Assembly: GCA_028622995.1 (NCBI GenBank)
Contig: JAJQJQ010000008.1
Span: 3,534,001-3,598,000, forward strand
Direction of reading: 5' to 3'
Source: Panagrolaimus kolymaensis
Taxonomy: Eukaryota; Nematoda; Chromadorea; Rhabditida; Panagrolaimidae
DNA length: 64,000 bases
Below are positions 1 to 9,171 of this stretch, in pieces; positions within the stretch are counted from its first letter, which is position 1; every line of letters starts with the position of its first letter. Under the pieces are notes generated by a model, which saw nothing but the letters and a program-made list of their open reading frames with translations, made no database searches and was not told the origin of the DNA. A program made the translations under genes and the position numbers.

Positions 1-120
1 GAATATAAAGCTGGGGAGCGCGTATCGAAAGAAGTTAAAAAATGAGTCTAATATTTGCTTTCGTTTTAAAATAGGAAGCATTTGGTTTAAAAAAAGAAAA
101 AATGTCAGAAAAAATAGAGT

Positions 121-240
121 TTTTAACCATTTTATGAATTCCCGGATCATTCCCGGATTCCCGTTCCGTCCCGGACTTTTTTACGGGAATCCCGGATTCC
201 CGGATTCCCGTCCCGGATTTTTCATTCCCGCCCAAGCCTG
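121..240. mobile_element. Right end of a G+C-rich hAT-like MITE
   Basis: A block of repeated CCCGGATTCC-like units in an otherwise AT-rich neighbourhood ends at 240 with a terminus that reads CAGGCTTGGGCGGGAATG on the minus strand. CAGG-type termini are usual for hAT elements. The left end is not visible, so the element either extends out of the window or is truncated. It sits inside a decayed F-box-like gene; ATTGCAAC at 241-248 would be one copy of an 8-bp target duplication, but the other copy cannot be seen. Confidence 0.5.
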
Positions 241-545
241 ATTGCAACGGTAGAGGTTGGAAATATTAATTGGATTTCGATGATAAGTTGTGAGATCTCC
301 GCAAATCCAAAATTTGATTTTGACATGTATTTGGGGTTTGTATGAGCATGAACAATGAAAAATATTGCAAAAACTATGATTACATTTGTGATAAATAGTT
401 TTACTAGTAATAATAATTTTATTTTTGGCGAAAAAATATTTGCATGTTTTTTGAAGTTTTAAAAGTCCATCAGCTGAGATTGGATACTTGGAAATATAAT
501 GAATTAAAGTAGATGGAAACGAAAAATACTATTGTTGAGGAGAAT
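241..545 (-). pseudogene. F-box-like gene fragment, inactivated
   Basis: Read on the minus strand, this stretch closely matches the F-box-like genes at 19.6 and 22 kb. It contains the family hallmark LQKTCKYFFAK and, before the transposon, NLYRCN, which is the equivalent of IYRC in intact members. An in-frame TAG replaces a residue just before the YFSFPST motif, and the G+C-rich transposon at 121-240 cuts the frame right after NLYRCN. No downstream continuation is visible. This is a dead copy of the local family, closest by eye to the gene at 20796-22058. Confidence 0.7.
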
Positions 546-1128
546 CAAAAACATTCATTTCAGGCTAATTTAAACTTGGAGAAAAATAATAATTAATATT
601 AGTTTAATAAAAGTAAGCTCAAAGTCAAAATAATAAAAAAGTTGCAAAATTACAAAATAATAATGACCAAGTTAATAAAAGCGAAGTTTTATCAGAAATT
701 TTGTTTATCCAATTTTCATTATTTTAGCGAAGAAAAAATAGCCTGATGCCTAAAATAATCTCTAAGGCGATCCTCCATACTTACAGGTCACCACCATCAA
801 AAACAAACAAAAAACTATTCAGATAGAAGAGGCAGATTATCGCTAACATCAAAAATTTAATGGATATTTCTTAACTCGAGTATGCTTATAATACAAATGC
901 AAATTTTAAGGATGCTTTATAAAAAAAAAATAAGAGTTCTCGAAATGTTTTTTCGGAAAACATAAAAACTAACCATCTGTTAAAATTGTTTATTTAAAAA
1001 AAGCATACATGTAAAAAATGTAAAGCATACACAAAAAAGTAGACTTCCATTTGTGAAGTAACATTGTCAGAGATATAAATTTCAGTAATTCAATATGACT
1101 GAATTATACCTATTTACAAAGAATTCAA
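546..1128. other. Intergenic, nothing recognised
   Basis: AT-rich sequence with no open frame, repeat or motif that I can support. It lies between the dead F-box-like fragment and the 3' end of the metallo-beta-lactamase-fold gene. Confidence 0.5.
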
Positions 1129-2127
1129 TTAACCACATTCATTTCCATGGACATTCATATTTGGATGATTACCTGGGGGAAGCTTGCCATCAGGATTTTT
1201 CTTTTTATTTTGTTCAGATAATTTTGCAAATAATGGTTCAGCCTTTTCAAGTAATGTCGTAACATCTTGATGGGCCCCACCAATTTTTACACCCATATGG
1301 GCTGTGCAAATATTATCAAATTTCCAATCATTCAACATATTTCTCATCCAATCTCGGAAAAGATATGGGGCTTCAGGAGTTGGATGAAGGCCATCACTTT
1401 TCATTGAAGGATGAAATGCAAATGAGCCATGTTTGAAACCAATCAAACGAAGTAAGATTCCTGGATTATCTGCATACATAATTGTATCATCAACATGAAG
1501 AGTTCGAGAAGCAGGGTGATGAACAAAGACACTGATAAAATGATTGGAAGATTCAGGTTGGGGATTAATAAATTCAGCTCCTAAAAGATGATGTTTAAGA
1601 TTCATATATAAAGCATTTTAGCAAAAAAAATTACCTGCTGGAATACGTAATTCAACTTCAGGTTCCCATGTCTTTCTTACATTGCAATCATTGAGATCGC
1701 CTTTCCATGGAATATCAGTTAATTTACGTAAATGTCTTGGAGTACCATAATACGGGGCTTTTGGATATGCTTCATAGAAGGCTGGAAAAGCCAAAGTATG
1801 AAAAGGATGAGTGGCAATAACAGCTTCAATATTTTCTCCATTATTTGTTAAATTATCAATTTCCTTTCGAAGTCCTTCATCCATTTCAACGGTATCAACA
1901 ATGAGGTATTTGCCATTTTTGAGGCCAATAATGGACATTTGAGTTTCGATATCGACAATTTTAAAAATCTTAAACTTTCCACGAACATTCCAAAATCCAG
2001 GGCCAATAGCGCATAGTTGGTTCTTTTCTTGACAAGATGACATACTTCGCACAGGTAAGATAATAGATCTAAAACAAGATGACAAAAGCATCATTTTTGT
2101 AAGGGATAAAGCTTTGGACGAAAACAT
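1129..2127 (-). CDS. Metallo-beta-lactamase-fold hydrolase (DUF4336-like)
   Basis: Two exons, 2127-1635 and 1580-1129, joined by a 54-nt intron (GTAATT...TTTTAG) in phase 1, give 314 aa. The N-terminal 35 residues are basic, hydroxylated and free of acidic residues, so mitochondrial import is possible. Residues from about 40 carry a beta-rich core with VIATHPFHTLAFPAFYEAYP, which resembles the degenerate metal-site strand of the DUF4336 branch of the metallo-beta-lactamase fold rather than the classical HxHxDH motif. A second histidine-bearing segment (HADD-like and FHPSMKSDGLHPTP) follows in exon 2. The substrate is unknown. The family match is from motif memory, not a search, and catalytic competence is uncertain because the usual HxHxDH is absent. 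No regulatory signal was seen. Confidence 0.6.
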
Positions 2128-2675
2128 GTCTAGCGTTAACTAAAGAAATAAAGCTTTTTTGGTTTATAGCAACGAGGATAAAAAAAAGCCACAACGCGTA
2201 TTTCGTCAATCAATCAAAAAGAAAAAAAATATATAAACAACAACTGCACAAATGCATTCGCGAACGACTAAAAAAACAAGTAAACAACAATCGTTCAACT
2301 TTTTTTCCGAGTCGCAACAAAGAATACAAAAAACAAAATACAAATTTTGTAGTTAAAATAAAAAGAGTCATCGTTTTTTCAAAAAAAAAAAATTGACAAT
2401 CGAAAAATTGTTATTTAATGAAATGACCAAAACTTAAAAACACTTCATCCATTATTATTAGGGACTCAAGTGTTTTGACTTTTGCATTTATTATTTCTCG
2501 CAGGTTTTTTTATTTTCCCTTCAAGGATAGATTTCTAATTGATTCATTCATTTTAAATGAGACATCATTTTCCAAAAACATAATATTTGCATGTAAGATT
2601 TTTTTGGTTTAAAAATTATTAACATTTTCCTTTATCCAAGATAAACACATTAAAATTTACGCAAATGCTTTCTCT
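2128..2675. other. Intergenic, nothing recognised
   Basis: AT-rich spacer between two minus-strand genes; poly-A and poly-T runs only. Confidence 0.5.
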
Positions 2676-3894
2676 TTATTCATGCTCATGTTTATGAGGA
2701 GAGTGAACACCGTGATGAGGATGGCTTCCGTGATGTCCGCCTTTATGGCCGCTTTGGTGGCTATGGCCATGACCGCGGTCGTGATGTCCGTCATTATGCC
2801 CGCCATGATGTTTACAGTGTTTATGATGATGATGAAAAAGTCCCGTGATTTTACTTAGAATTCCATGGTGACACTTATGCTTATGATGAGAATTTTCATT
2901 ATCATCATTGTGGTTGTTGTTGTGATGTTTATGTATTTCATCTGTAATTTTACCAATTACAAGACCCCCAATTGTACCGGCTGCATGAATAATGGATTCA
3001 TCAACTCCTATCGCACATCCAAGTTTTAAACATGGTGGTTTTTTATGATGTTCTCCTCCTCCTTCGAGATTTGATGATTCATAATCATCATCATTAGCAT
3101 TTTCTTCTTCTCCTTCATTTGAAGATTCAGACTCCTAAAAAAATAATATAGCATCAAAAATTGTGAATAAAAAGGGTCTAATTTTTTTGAAAGTTATTGT
3201 GCATAACTTTATTTTTAAGCCAAGTCTGTATTGTAATGGAAACTCCACAGATCTCATTAAAATTTTGTTTAGCAATAAAATGGAAAATTCAAGATTTTTA
3301 GAATGCTTTGAATTTTTGGGAAATTTATGCTAAACTAATTTTGGGAGCAAAGTAAAGAATAATCACATTTCTTCTCCATTTTTTTCAATTAGCTAATTAC
3401 GAAAAGTAGCGCCGCTCAAAAGAATATTTTTTTATGAGTTATTGTTATTTTAAATAAAACTTACATTCCCCGATTCTTCCGGATCTTCATCCGTTTCATC
3501 ACCACCGGCAGCTTTGCCACTCTCTTCTAAAGCTGTATCATCGCTATCTTCATCGAGGCTATCTTCTTTTTCACCGCCGTCAGAATCATCCATCTCATCA
3601 TCAAGGGCGGAGTCACCACTATCTTCCTTATCGACTTGGCTACTGCCACTTTCTTCGTCATCAAGGGAGGGCTCATCATCAGAGAGGCGTGATTCTTGTT
3701 CTTCGTCATTTTTAGAAAGAGACTATAATTAATAAAACTTTTTGGTTATAATATTTTTTAAATTTTATTAAAAATCTTACTATTTTTTCTCCATTTAAAG
3801 AACCGACTTTGGATTTTGAAGATGGAAGTGTCTTTGCCACGACGACAGCGAGAAAACAAGAGATTGCAAACAATAAAACAAATTGTTGCTTCAT
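2676..3894 (-). CDS. Secreted acidic and His-rich protein, unknown function
   Basis: Three exons, 3894-3781, 3722-3465 and 3134-2676, all in phase 0, give 276 aa. Residues 1-20 are a signal peptide (MKQQFVLLFAISCFLAVVVA). Exon 2 is almost wholly acidic and serine-rich with D/E-S clusters. Exon 3 starts acidic, then has a short conserved-looking hydrophobic segment around CLKLGCAIGVDESIIHAAG, and ends in about 80 residues of His, Gly and Lys with repeats such as GHNDGHHDRGHGHSHQ. The composition matches the neighbouring plus-strand His-rich array, but the order is reversed (acidic first, His last) and the signal peptide differs, so it is an analogue or distant relative. Poly-His tracts commonly bind Zn, Cu or Ni; that function is inference. 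Confidence 0.7.
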
Positions 3895-4522
3895 TTTCTT
3901 AAAGAAGAAGAAAAATTAATGATCCTTTTATTAAAATGTGTCGACTCTTAAATACAAAATTTTTTAACAATGGTTAATTTAAATTTTATTAAGTTAGTTT
4001 CTTAAAAGCTTTTTATTTTTTGTAAGTCTAAACCAACACAAAAGCGATTTTAATTTTTATTTATAAAATTTTATATTAAAAAATTTTTGCAGAATAAAAA
4101 AAAAATTTAAGGGAAAAATGATTGCTAAAATCTATGCGAAACAACAAAACTCAAAAAGAAAGTTGATAAAATGATTAAAATTTTTATTAAGATTATGAGT
4201 GACATGGAGAAATAATATAAACATAAATAACTGGTTTTCTACAGAGATTTTCATTAGTATAAATTTTTATCAATTTTGTTAGTTATAAATTTTGCGTAGC
4301 TACCATCGCATTTTTCATTCGTGTTTAACGTTCGCCGGATTAAACACTTTTTTAGAAGCTTTATGATTTTTTTGTGTACTATAGAACTTTGTTTTTACAT
4401 AGTTACTTTTGACAACAGCAAAAATTTTTTAATTTCTTTATTTTATCATTTTTTCAAAAACATTTAATTTCTTTGTTTCATTATTTATTTATTAAACAAT
4501 TTAAACTCTTTAAGTTTAATTT
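3895..4522. other. Intergenic, nothing recognised
   Basis: AT-rich spacer. It holds the presumed promoter of the acidic/His-rich gene (TATTTAAG on the minus strand near 3950) and otherwise nothing that I can name. Confidence 0.4.
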
Positions 4523-4833
4523 TTAATAACATTTAGAACAAGTATAATCTCTCGTATCGCAACAATGTCCCGCTTTGCAATGATGTTCGCCACATCGACA
4601 TCTTTTGCCAGCTCGACGATGATGGTGTTGTCGGTTTGAGTCGATACTTCGTCCTTAAAAATAAAGAATAAACCTCTGATTTTTTATTTTTTAGATTTAT
4701 TTTAAAACTTACCAAAACGCAAGAGAGAACAATTTGAATCGGCTGGTAATTCAATGGTTTCATCCCCGCCTCCAACAGCCAATGAAAAAGGAAGGATGGC
4801 AAACAAGAGGAAGAAAAATACCAAAAGCTTCAT
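4523..4833 (-). CDS. Small secreted Cys-rich peptide precursor
   Basis: Two exons, 4833-4713 and 4653-4523, joined in phase 1, give 83 aa. A signal peptide (MKLLVFFLLFAILPFSLA) is followed by a short acidic pro-region, a basic stretch ending in a likely dibasic cleavage site (RRAGKR), and a compact C-terminal domain with seven cysteines in the pattern C-x-C-x4-C-x4-C-C-x6-C-x2-C, ending in a terminal Tyr. The spacing recalls half a granulin-like knot, but I cannot assign a family. The signal peptide and the promoter motif at 4881-4902 are shared with the small secreted family at 6819, 13799 and 19225, so this is a member with a replaced mature domain. An antimicrobial or signalling role is inference. 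Confidence 0.7.
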
Positions 4834-4880
4834 GGTTTCGTCGAACAATGTTAACTTTTCTTAAAAGTGATAAAATTATG

Positions 4881-4902
4881 TGAAATAGAGTTTGTTTAAA
4901 TA
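4881..4902 (-). promoter_or_regulatory. Shared promoter motif of the MKL secreted family
   Basis: On the minus strand this reads TATTTAAACAAACTCTATTT, about 50 nt upstream of the Cys-rich peptide start. Near-identical copies precede the plus-strand genes at 6819 (6748-6769), 13799 (13736-13757) and 19225 (19154-19175). TATTTAAA can serve as the TATA-like element. Confidence 0.6.
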
Positions 4903-5098
4903 CAAAAAAAAATGAATGAAGCTACATTATTATTCTTTCTTTGGGATGGCTTTGTAAAAATATATGGATCGGGCTTTATTTTTCTTCTTTTTGCTGACCA
5001 TTTTTTATTTTAAATAAATAAATAAATACATTTTTCTCTTGCAAAAAAGCTTTTAAGAGTTGCAACGATTTTTGAACAATGAAAGAAAAATAGTGCTG

Positions 5099-5150
5099 TA
5101 GCTAATTATTCTGCTTTAGCCTCAGTATATAAGCTTTCCGACACTATAAA
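5099..5150 (+). promoter_or_regulatory. Conserved core promoter of His-rich gene 1
   Basis: The block CTAATTATTCTG, then CCTCAGTATATAA, then CACTATAAAA recurs upstream of all five members of the array, about 240-330 nt before each start codon. The spacing leaves an outron of about 200 nt that ends at the trans-splice acceptor. Confidence 0.65.
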
Positions 5151-5360
5151 AATTTGAAAAAAATCGGGTCATATAGCATTTTAAATACGATCTTTATGGG
5201 ACAACGGAAAAAAGCTTTAAACATTTCAGTTTTTTGGCCTAAAATAATTTTTTTGATAAAATGACGCAATTTTTCGGTTAAAAGCTTTCATACTAAACTC
5301 TTTTCATTTTCCCATGTCCATGATATCAAAGTTTAAATTTATATAAAGTTTTGAATAAAA

Positions 5361-5383
5361 AATGATTTTTTAGGGTTATAATT
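5361..5383 (+). promoter_or_regulatory. Trans-splice acceptor with SL1-like 5' UTR
   Basis: TTTTTTAG is followed by GGTTATAATT and then ATG. The 10-nt leader differs by one inserted base from the start of the nematode SL1 leader. The same arrangement precedes the other four family members. Confidence 0.6.
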
Positions 5384-5932
5384 ATGGCAAAGCTTATCAT
5401 TTTGGCGACAACTTTAACAATTTTGTTCATTGTCAATCCAAATCTTTGTGATGCAAAGAAACATCATGGCCACGGACATGGACATGGTGGGCATGGACAT
5501 GGAGGGCATGGCCACGGACATGGTCATGAAGGTCATGGTGAACATGAAGGTCATACCCATGGAGATCATAAAGGTCATGGTGGGCATGGACATGGCGGAC
5601 ACGAACATGGTGGACATGTTGTAGGTGAAATTCTTTCTGGAATCGGACATAAAATTGAAGGCAAACTTTCTGATGTTATTGCCGGTGAAGAACATGAGGA
5701 CACTAATGGAGAGGATTATGCTGATGATAGACAACAATCCGAGGAAAATGTAAACGATGAACAGGATGGACAAGATTCAGATAATGACGATGACGAATCC
5801 GATGATACTCCTCAAATTGATCCAGAAGCCGCAGGAAAAGATGTGGAAATGGAAAAGATTATGGAAACCTTAAAAGCTAACGATATAAATGATGTGGCTA
5901 AAGCAGCTGAAAAAATTGTCAATACCCATTAA
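5384..5932 (+). CDS. Secreted His/Gly-rich protein, short form (array gene 1)
   Basis: Single exon, 182 aa. Residues 1-24 are the array signature signal peptide (MAKLIILATTLTILFIVN then PNLCDA). Residues about 25-80 are HGHG and GHGGHGHG repeats with roughly every second or third residue His. A short conserved segment (VGEILSGIGHKIEGKLSDV) precedes an acidic region (about 105-150) and a C-terminal amphipathic helix (LKANDINDVAKAAEKIVN). Those last parts align by eye with the end of exon 1 in the 740-aa gene at 15794 (LSDVVDG, acidic block, VLKAAGKIFN). This gene therefore equals the first exon of the full-length genes and lacks the whole C-terminal domain. No decayed downstream exons are visible. 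Metal binding outside the cell is the obvious but untested role. Confidence 0.8.
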   Translation: MAKLIILATTLTILFIVNPNLCDAKKHHGHGHGHGGHGHGGHGHGHGHEGHGEHEGHTHGDHKGHGGHGHGGHEHGGHVVGEILSGIGHKIEGKLSDVIAGEEHEDTNGEDYADDRQQSEENVNDEQDGQDSDNDDDESDDTPQIDPEAAGKDVEMEKIMETLKANDINDVAKAAEKIVNTH

Positions 5933-6208
5933 TTTTACAAAGTATATTCTGCTTCCTTTTATGTTAAAAAATAAATATTATAAAAATAAAAAGCTGATAA
6001 TATGATTTTGATAAAATTAGAAAATTAAAAAATTTTTTCGCAAAAATTGTTTTTGTTTATAAATAAATGAAAAAGCTTGGTCTCGGTATTTGGTTGCGTC
6101 AAAAGGAAAATAAAATAATTCTTGAAATAAATTTGCAATCCTTTAGATTTTAAAAAAGTGTTTTCAAGTAAAATATAAAGCTATAAAACTAATGCAAAAA
6201 ATGGAGAG

Positions 6209-6511
6209 CAGGGCTGGGCGACATTAACTTTTAAAAATCGACATCGACATTTTCGACATCGACATATTTTAATTGTTATTTGACCTTTTCAAATTAGAGA
6301 AGAGTTTCTGAAGTGGGATAGTAAAATAAAAGGAAAATGATTTCAAAAAATGTCTTTTACAAGGGAAATTCTTAACAATTTTTCACACTTTTTAAAGCAT
6401 TTTGGCAATAAAAATTTTCAAATGTCGATCCAAAAAAGTCGACATCGACATATCGACATGTCGATGTCGAAAAAATCGTCGACATGTCGATGTCGATGTC
6501 GCCCAGCCCTG
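6209..6511. mobile_element. Complete 303-bp hAT-type MITE with 8-bp target duplication
   Basis: The termini are perfect inverted repeats, CAGGGCTGGGCGACAT at the left and ATGTCGCCCAGCCCTG at the right. The interior is AT-rich with GACATC and TCGACA repeats near both ends. The flanks carry an exact 8-bp duplication, ATGGAGAG, at 6201-6208 and 6512-6519. Eight-bp duplications and CAGGG ends are typical of hAT elements. No transposase is encoded, so it is non-autonomous. Empty equivalents of the site are seen in the paralogous spacers near 13495 and 18910, which confirms a recent insertion. Confidence 0.9.
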
Positions 6512-6747
6512 ATGGAGAGGGTAATCTAATAAATTCCTTGAATATTTCTGTATTAGTTAACGAAGGAATAGTATATTTGCTAATTATTATTTTTTTGGGA
6601 CCCATCTTTGCAAAAACGGTTCATATTTTTTTGCAGGACCTTTTTTTATTTTAAAATAAATATTGTATTTTTTTTTAATTCAAAAAAGCTATTAGGCATT
6701 GTCCGCAACTTAAAAAAAAATAACGCCTTTCTGTATTTTTAATTTCA

Positions 6748-6769
6748 TATTTAAACAAATTTAATTTCT
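6748..6769 (+). promoter_or_regulatory. Shared TATTTAAA promoter motif of small secreted gene 1
   Basis: TATTTAAACAAATTTAATTT lies about 50 nt before the start codon. Copies are described at 4881, 13736 and 19154. Confidence 0.55.
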
Positions 6770-6818
6770 CTCAAATTTATCAGTTTCAAGAAAAAAATAA
6801 ATCAAAACTCAGCTGCAA

Positions 6819-7076
6819 ATGAAGCTTTATGTATTTTTCTCTCTTTTTTTCATTCTCTCATTTGTTTATGGAGAAAATTACGTATTTCAAACTTATTCAG
6901 AAACTTCACCGCCTTGTAATTTTGGCAAGTTTAAATTTTTTTTAAAAACTGAATATCATATTTCCTCATTCTTTTGTTTAGGGAAAATCAACGAACTGAA
7001 GCCAGACGGATCTTTTGATAAATATGCTTTATTACGTCATGCCCTTTCTATCAAGTGGGCAGGTCGTTGCTTTTAA
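6819..7076 (+). CDS. Small secreted protein, MKL family member 1
   Basis: Two exons, 6819-6924 and 6982-7076, give 66 aa. The signal peptide MKLYVFFSLFFILSFVYG is followed by the family core YVFQTYSETSPP and a short variable C-terminus ending in Cys-Phe. The frame is kept only if the 57-nt intron uses a GC donor (GCAAGT) with a TTTAG acceptor; the GT two bases on would shift the frame. The third family member (19225) needs the same GC-AG choice. Reading straight through without splicing would also be open and give 85 aa. The function is unknown. Confidence 0.65.
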   Translation: MKLYVFFSLFFILSFVYGENYVFQTYSETSPPCNFGKFKFFLKTEYHISSFFCLGKINELKPDGSFDKYALLRHALSIKWAGRCF

Positions 7077-7389
7077 TTAACAAAAAAATGTTAGAGTAAT
7101 GACTAAAATCGACCCGTGAATTGAGTAACATTCAAATAGCTTTTTTTAGCTGCGTTAATTTATATGCTGAGAAATAAATAAATCTTAAAAGCACTAGATT
7201 GGAAAAGAAAATATTAAATAATTTTAATAAAATAAACAACAAAACAAAACGACAAAGGATTTATTTTTCTTATACATATGTAAACTTTGATTTCGTTAAG
7301 GCTTTTCAACAACAAAAAAATAGTCTATTATACCATATTACTACAATTAAAAAAACTCAAATGTATTTTATTATACTTAAAGCTGCTAT
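7077..7389. other. Paralogous 3' spacer of small gene 1
   Basis: The sequence from about 7200 to 7385 matches 14165-14300, downstream of the second small gene. It is therefore part of the duplicated unit, not a gene. The apparent frame here starts at TTG and has no homologue. Confidence 0.55.
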
Positions 7390-7689
7390 TTAAACAATTT
7401 TGATTAAATCCTTTCTAAAAAAAGTGAAAAGTAGAAGACGCCTCAGAAAATGTTCAATTGATGTTGGGTATCAGATGAAAGGAAAAAATGTGAAAATAGA
7501 TAAAATGAGGGTCTGATCCACCGGAGGCAGATCATGTGAGGTACATTGAGATTTGAAGTAAGATCCAAACCAAAGGAAGAAAAAATGAATGAAAAAATTA
7601 GCATGAAATTGTTCATTCATTTGTAAGAATGTTTGAGGAGTGAACTATGATTTTTATTGAAGTGAAAATGAAGCGGAGATGAGTGGTTG

Positions 7690-7945
7690 TTTTATTTAGA
7701 GAATCCAAAGATAAAATGAGAAAGGATCTAAAAATTTAGGAGGATCCAAAGATAAGGAAAGGTTCATAGAAGGATCTAAAAATGAAGGACGATCTAAAGA
7801 ATTGGAAGGATCCAAAAAAAAGAAAAGAAAAAGAAGATGGATTTAAAGATGACGAAGGATCCATAGATGCAGGAGGATCCAAAAAATGAGATGGATCCAG
7901 AAAAAAGAAGGATCCAAAGATGTCGGAGGATCAAAAGATGAGTCC
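7690..7945. repeat. Degenerate GGATCC/AAAGATGA minisatellite
   Basis: More than ten imperfect copies of AGGATCCAAAGATGA-like units of about 15-24 nt follow one another, giving purine-rich strand asymmetry. Stops occur in the plus-strand frames, so it is not evidently coding. Confidence 0.65.
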
Positions 7946-8440
7946 TAAGAACTTTGAAAGAAAGAAGACGTATTTTCTGGTGACTAAACATTATATTATG
8001 CTGATCTTATTTTGTTGCTGGATTTAGACCTTATTAGACGAGAATTATATGTTAATAATATATGTGATAAAAATAAGATATAAAGTTAAGAAATGATGGG
8101 ATCCTGAGAGTCTGAAATATGTTCAGACTCAAATCCTTTTAAGAGTTAGACTTAAAAATTGAAAATATTCGATCCATTTTGTTTATCTGAGTTTATCGAT
8201 AACTAATTATAATCACAGCTTTGAATTAACTGATTGAATGAGAAATAAATATCAAAGTGCGATGATAAAATTTTAACATCTGAGTCTGATGTGAAAAAAA
8301 GAAAGATAAGTAAGGTTAGCAATCATTTCTTGGTAATACAAAAAAGAAGGCGATATCATTTATGTTAATTACTAAAGATCTTTGCTAATAAATATCGTTA
8401 AATGAAAATTTAAAATTAGTTTTCTAAAAATGAAAAATAG

Positions 8441-8480
8441 ACAAGCAGAGAGCCTCTCGTAGGGAGGCGAACCTGCTTGT
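8441..8480. other. Strong isolated stem-loop, role unknown
   Basis: ACAAGCAG at 8441-8448 pairs with CTGCTTGT at 8473-8480. Inside, GCCTCTC pairs with GGGAGGC around a GTA loop with one G-U wobble. The helix is much more G+C-rich than its surroundings. It is too short for a standard miRNA precursor. Confidence 0.4.
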
Positions 8481-8849
8481 TAAGAAAAATAAAAGGAAAA
8501 AAATGTTATCGATGATAAGATTTTATGTGATGTCATAAGGCTTGCAAAAACGGAAGAATTGACAACAAAAAGCTTTCTTCACATAATTCATTGAAATGTA
8601 TTTAATTTTTGGCATAAATATACTTTCCACGTTGAACCCTTTTCTCTATCGAGATATATTTGATCCATTGATAAATTTATTTTTTAACTGATTTTAAAAT
8701 ATTTTTGTACATCAAAGTTTTAAACTATTCTCTTTTTATGTTTGCAGAAAAACTTGCAAAATAAGCAACGTGGCTTTAAAACTTTAACAAAAAAAAATAC
8801 AATAAAAATTTTAATAATAATAAAACACTTAAAGTTAACACCTTCTGAA

Positions 8850-8901
8850 ACTAATTATTCTGTTGTAGCCTCAGTATATAAATTTCATATATTATAAAAG
8901 T
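8850..8901 (+). promoter_or_regulatory. Conserved core promoter of His-rich gene A
   Basis: CTAATTATTCTG, then CCTCAGTATATAA, then TATTATAAAAG, homologous to the promoter at 5099. A further conserved block upstream (about 8750-8848, with AACGTGGCTTAAAA-like and CAATAAAAATTTTAA sequences) is shared with the genes at 12782, 14895 and 15794. Confidence 0.65.
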
Positions 8902-9160
8902 GAAACGGGAAATTCAGCATTATGTTTGTTTTTGATACGATGATTTTAGGTGAAAAATATGATGTGGAACAATGTCATCCTACGCTAGAATTTTTTGGCT
9001 TCCAAATTAAACTTCATTTTTTAGACTAAATTAAACTTTTCTTTAAGTGTTTGTCAATGTTACATCATTTTTTCATAAAAATTTAGATATATAAATTGTC
9101 TCATTTTCCAGTATCAATTATATCTATGCTAAAACCATTAAAATAAAAAAATAAATTTTT

Positions 9161-9171
9161 AGGGTTTAATT
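9161..9171 (+). promoter_or_regulatory. Trans-splice acceptor; 5' UTR matches SL1 start
   Basis: The acceptor AG is followed by GGTTTAATT and then ATG. GGTTTAATTA is identical to the first ten bases of the nematode SL1 spliced leader. The leader is nine bases long. Confidence 0.6.

Larger units (their letters stand above)
7390..8540. other. About 1.15-kb insertion unique to this repeat unit
   Basis: The conserved spacer of the duplicated unit stops near 7390 and resumes near 8560 (TTTCTTCACATAATTCATTG). The intervening sequence has no counterpart in the other units. It contains a GGATCC-type minisatellite (7690-7945) and a strong hairpin (8441-8480). I see no terminal inverted repeats or coding region, so the origin of the insertion is unknown. 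Confidence 0.5.

Noticed and set aside
5414..5773. Long open frames on the minus strand and in other frames over the His-rich genes (also at 9202-9718, 12812-13045 and 15824-16592).
   Set aside because: They are by-products of the CAT/GAT repeat codons of the His-rich proteins; they translate into Met/Ile/Phe runs, lack homologues and follow the real genes exactly.
6372..6605. A 77-codon frame on the minus strand over the first hAT MITE.
   Set aside because: It is built from the element's TCGACA repeats and crosses the target duplication.
7199..7393. A 64-codon frame after small gene 1.
   Set aside because: It opens from TTG, not ATG, and the same spacer at 14165-14300 in the duplicated unit is not open.
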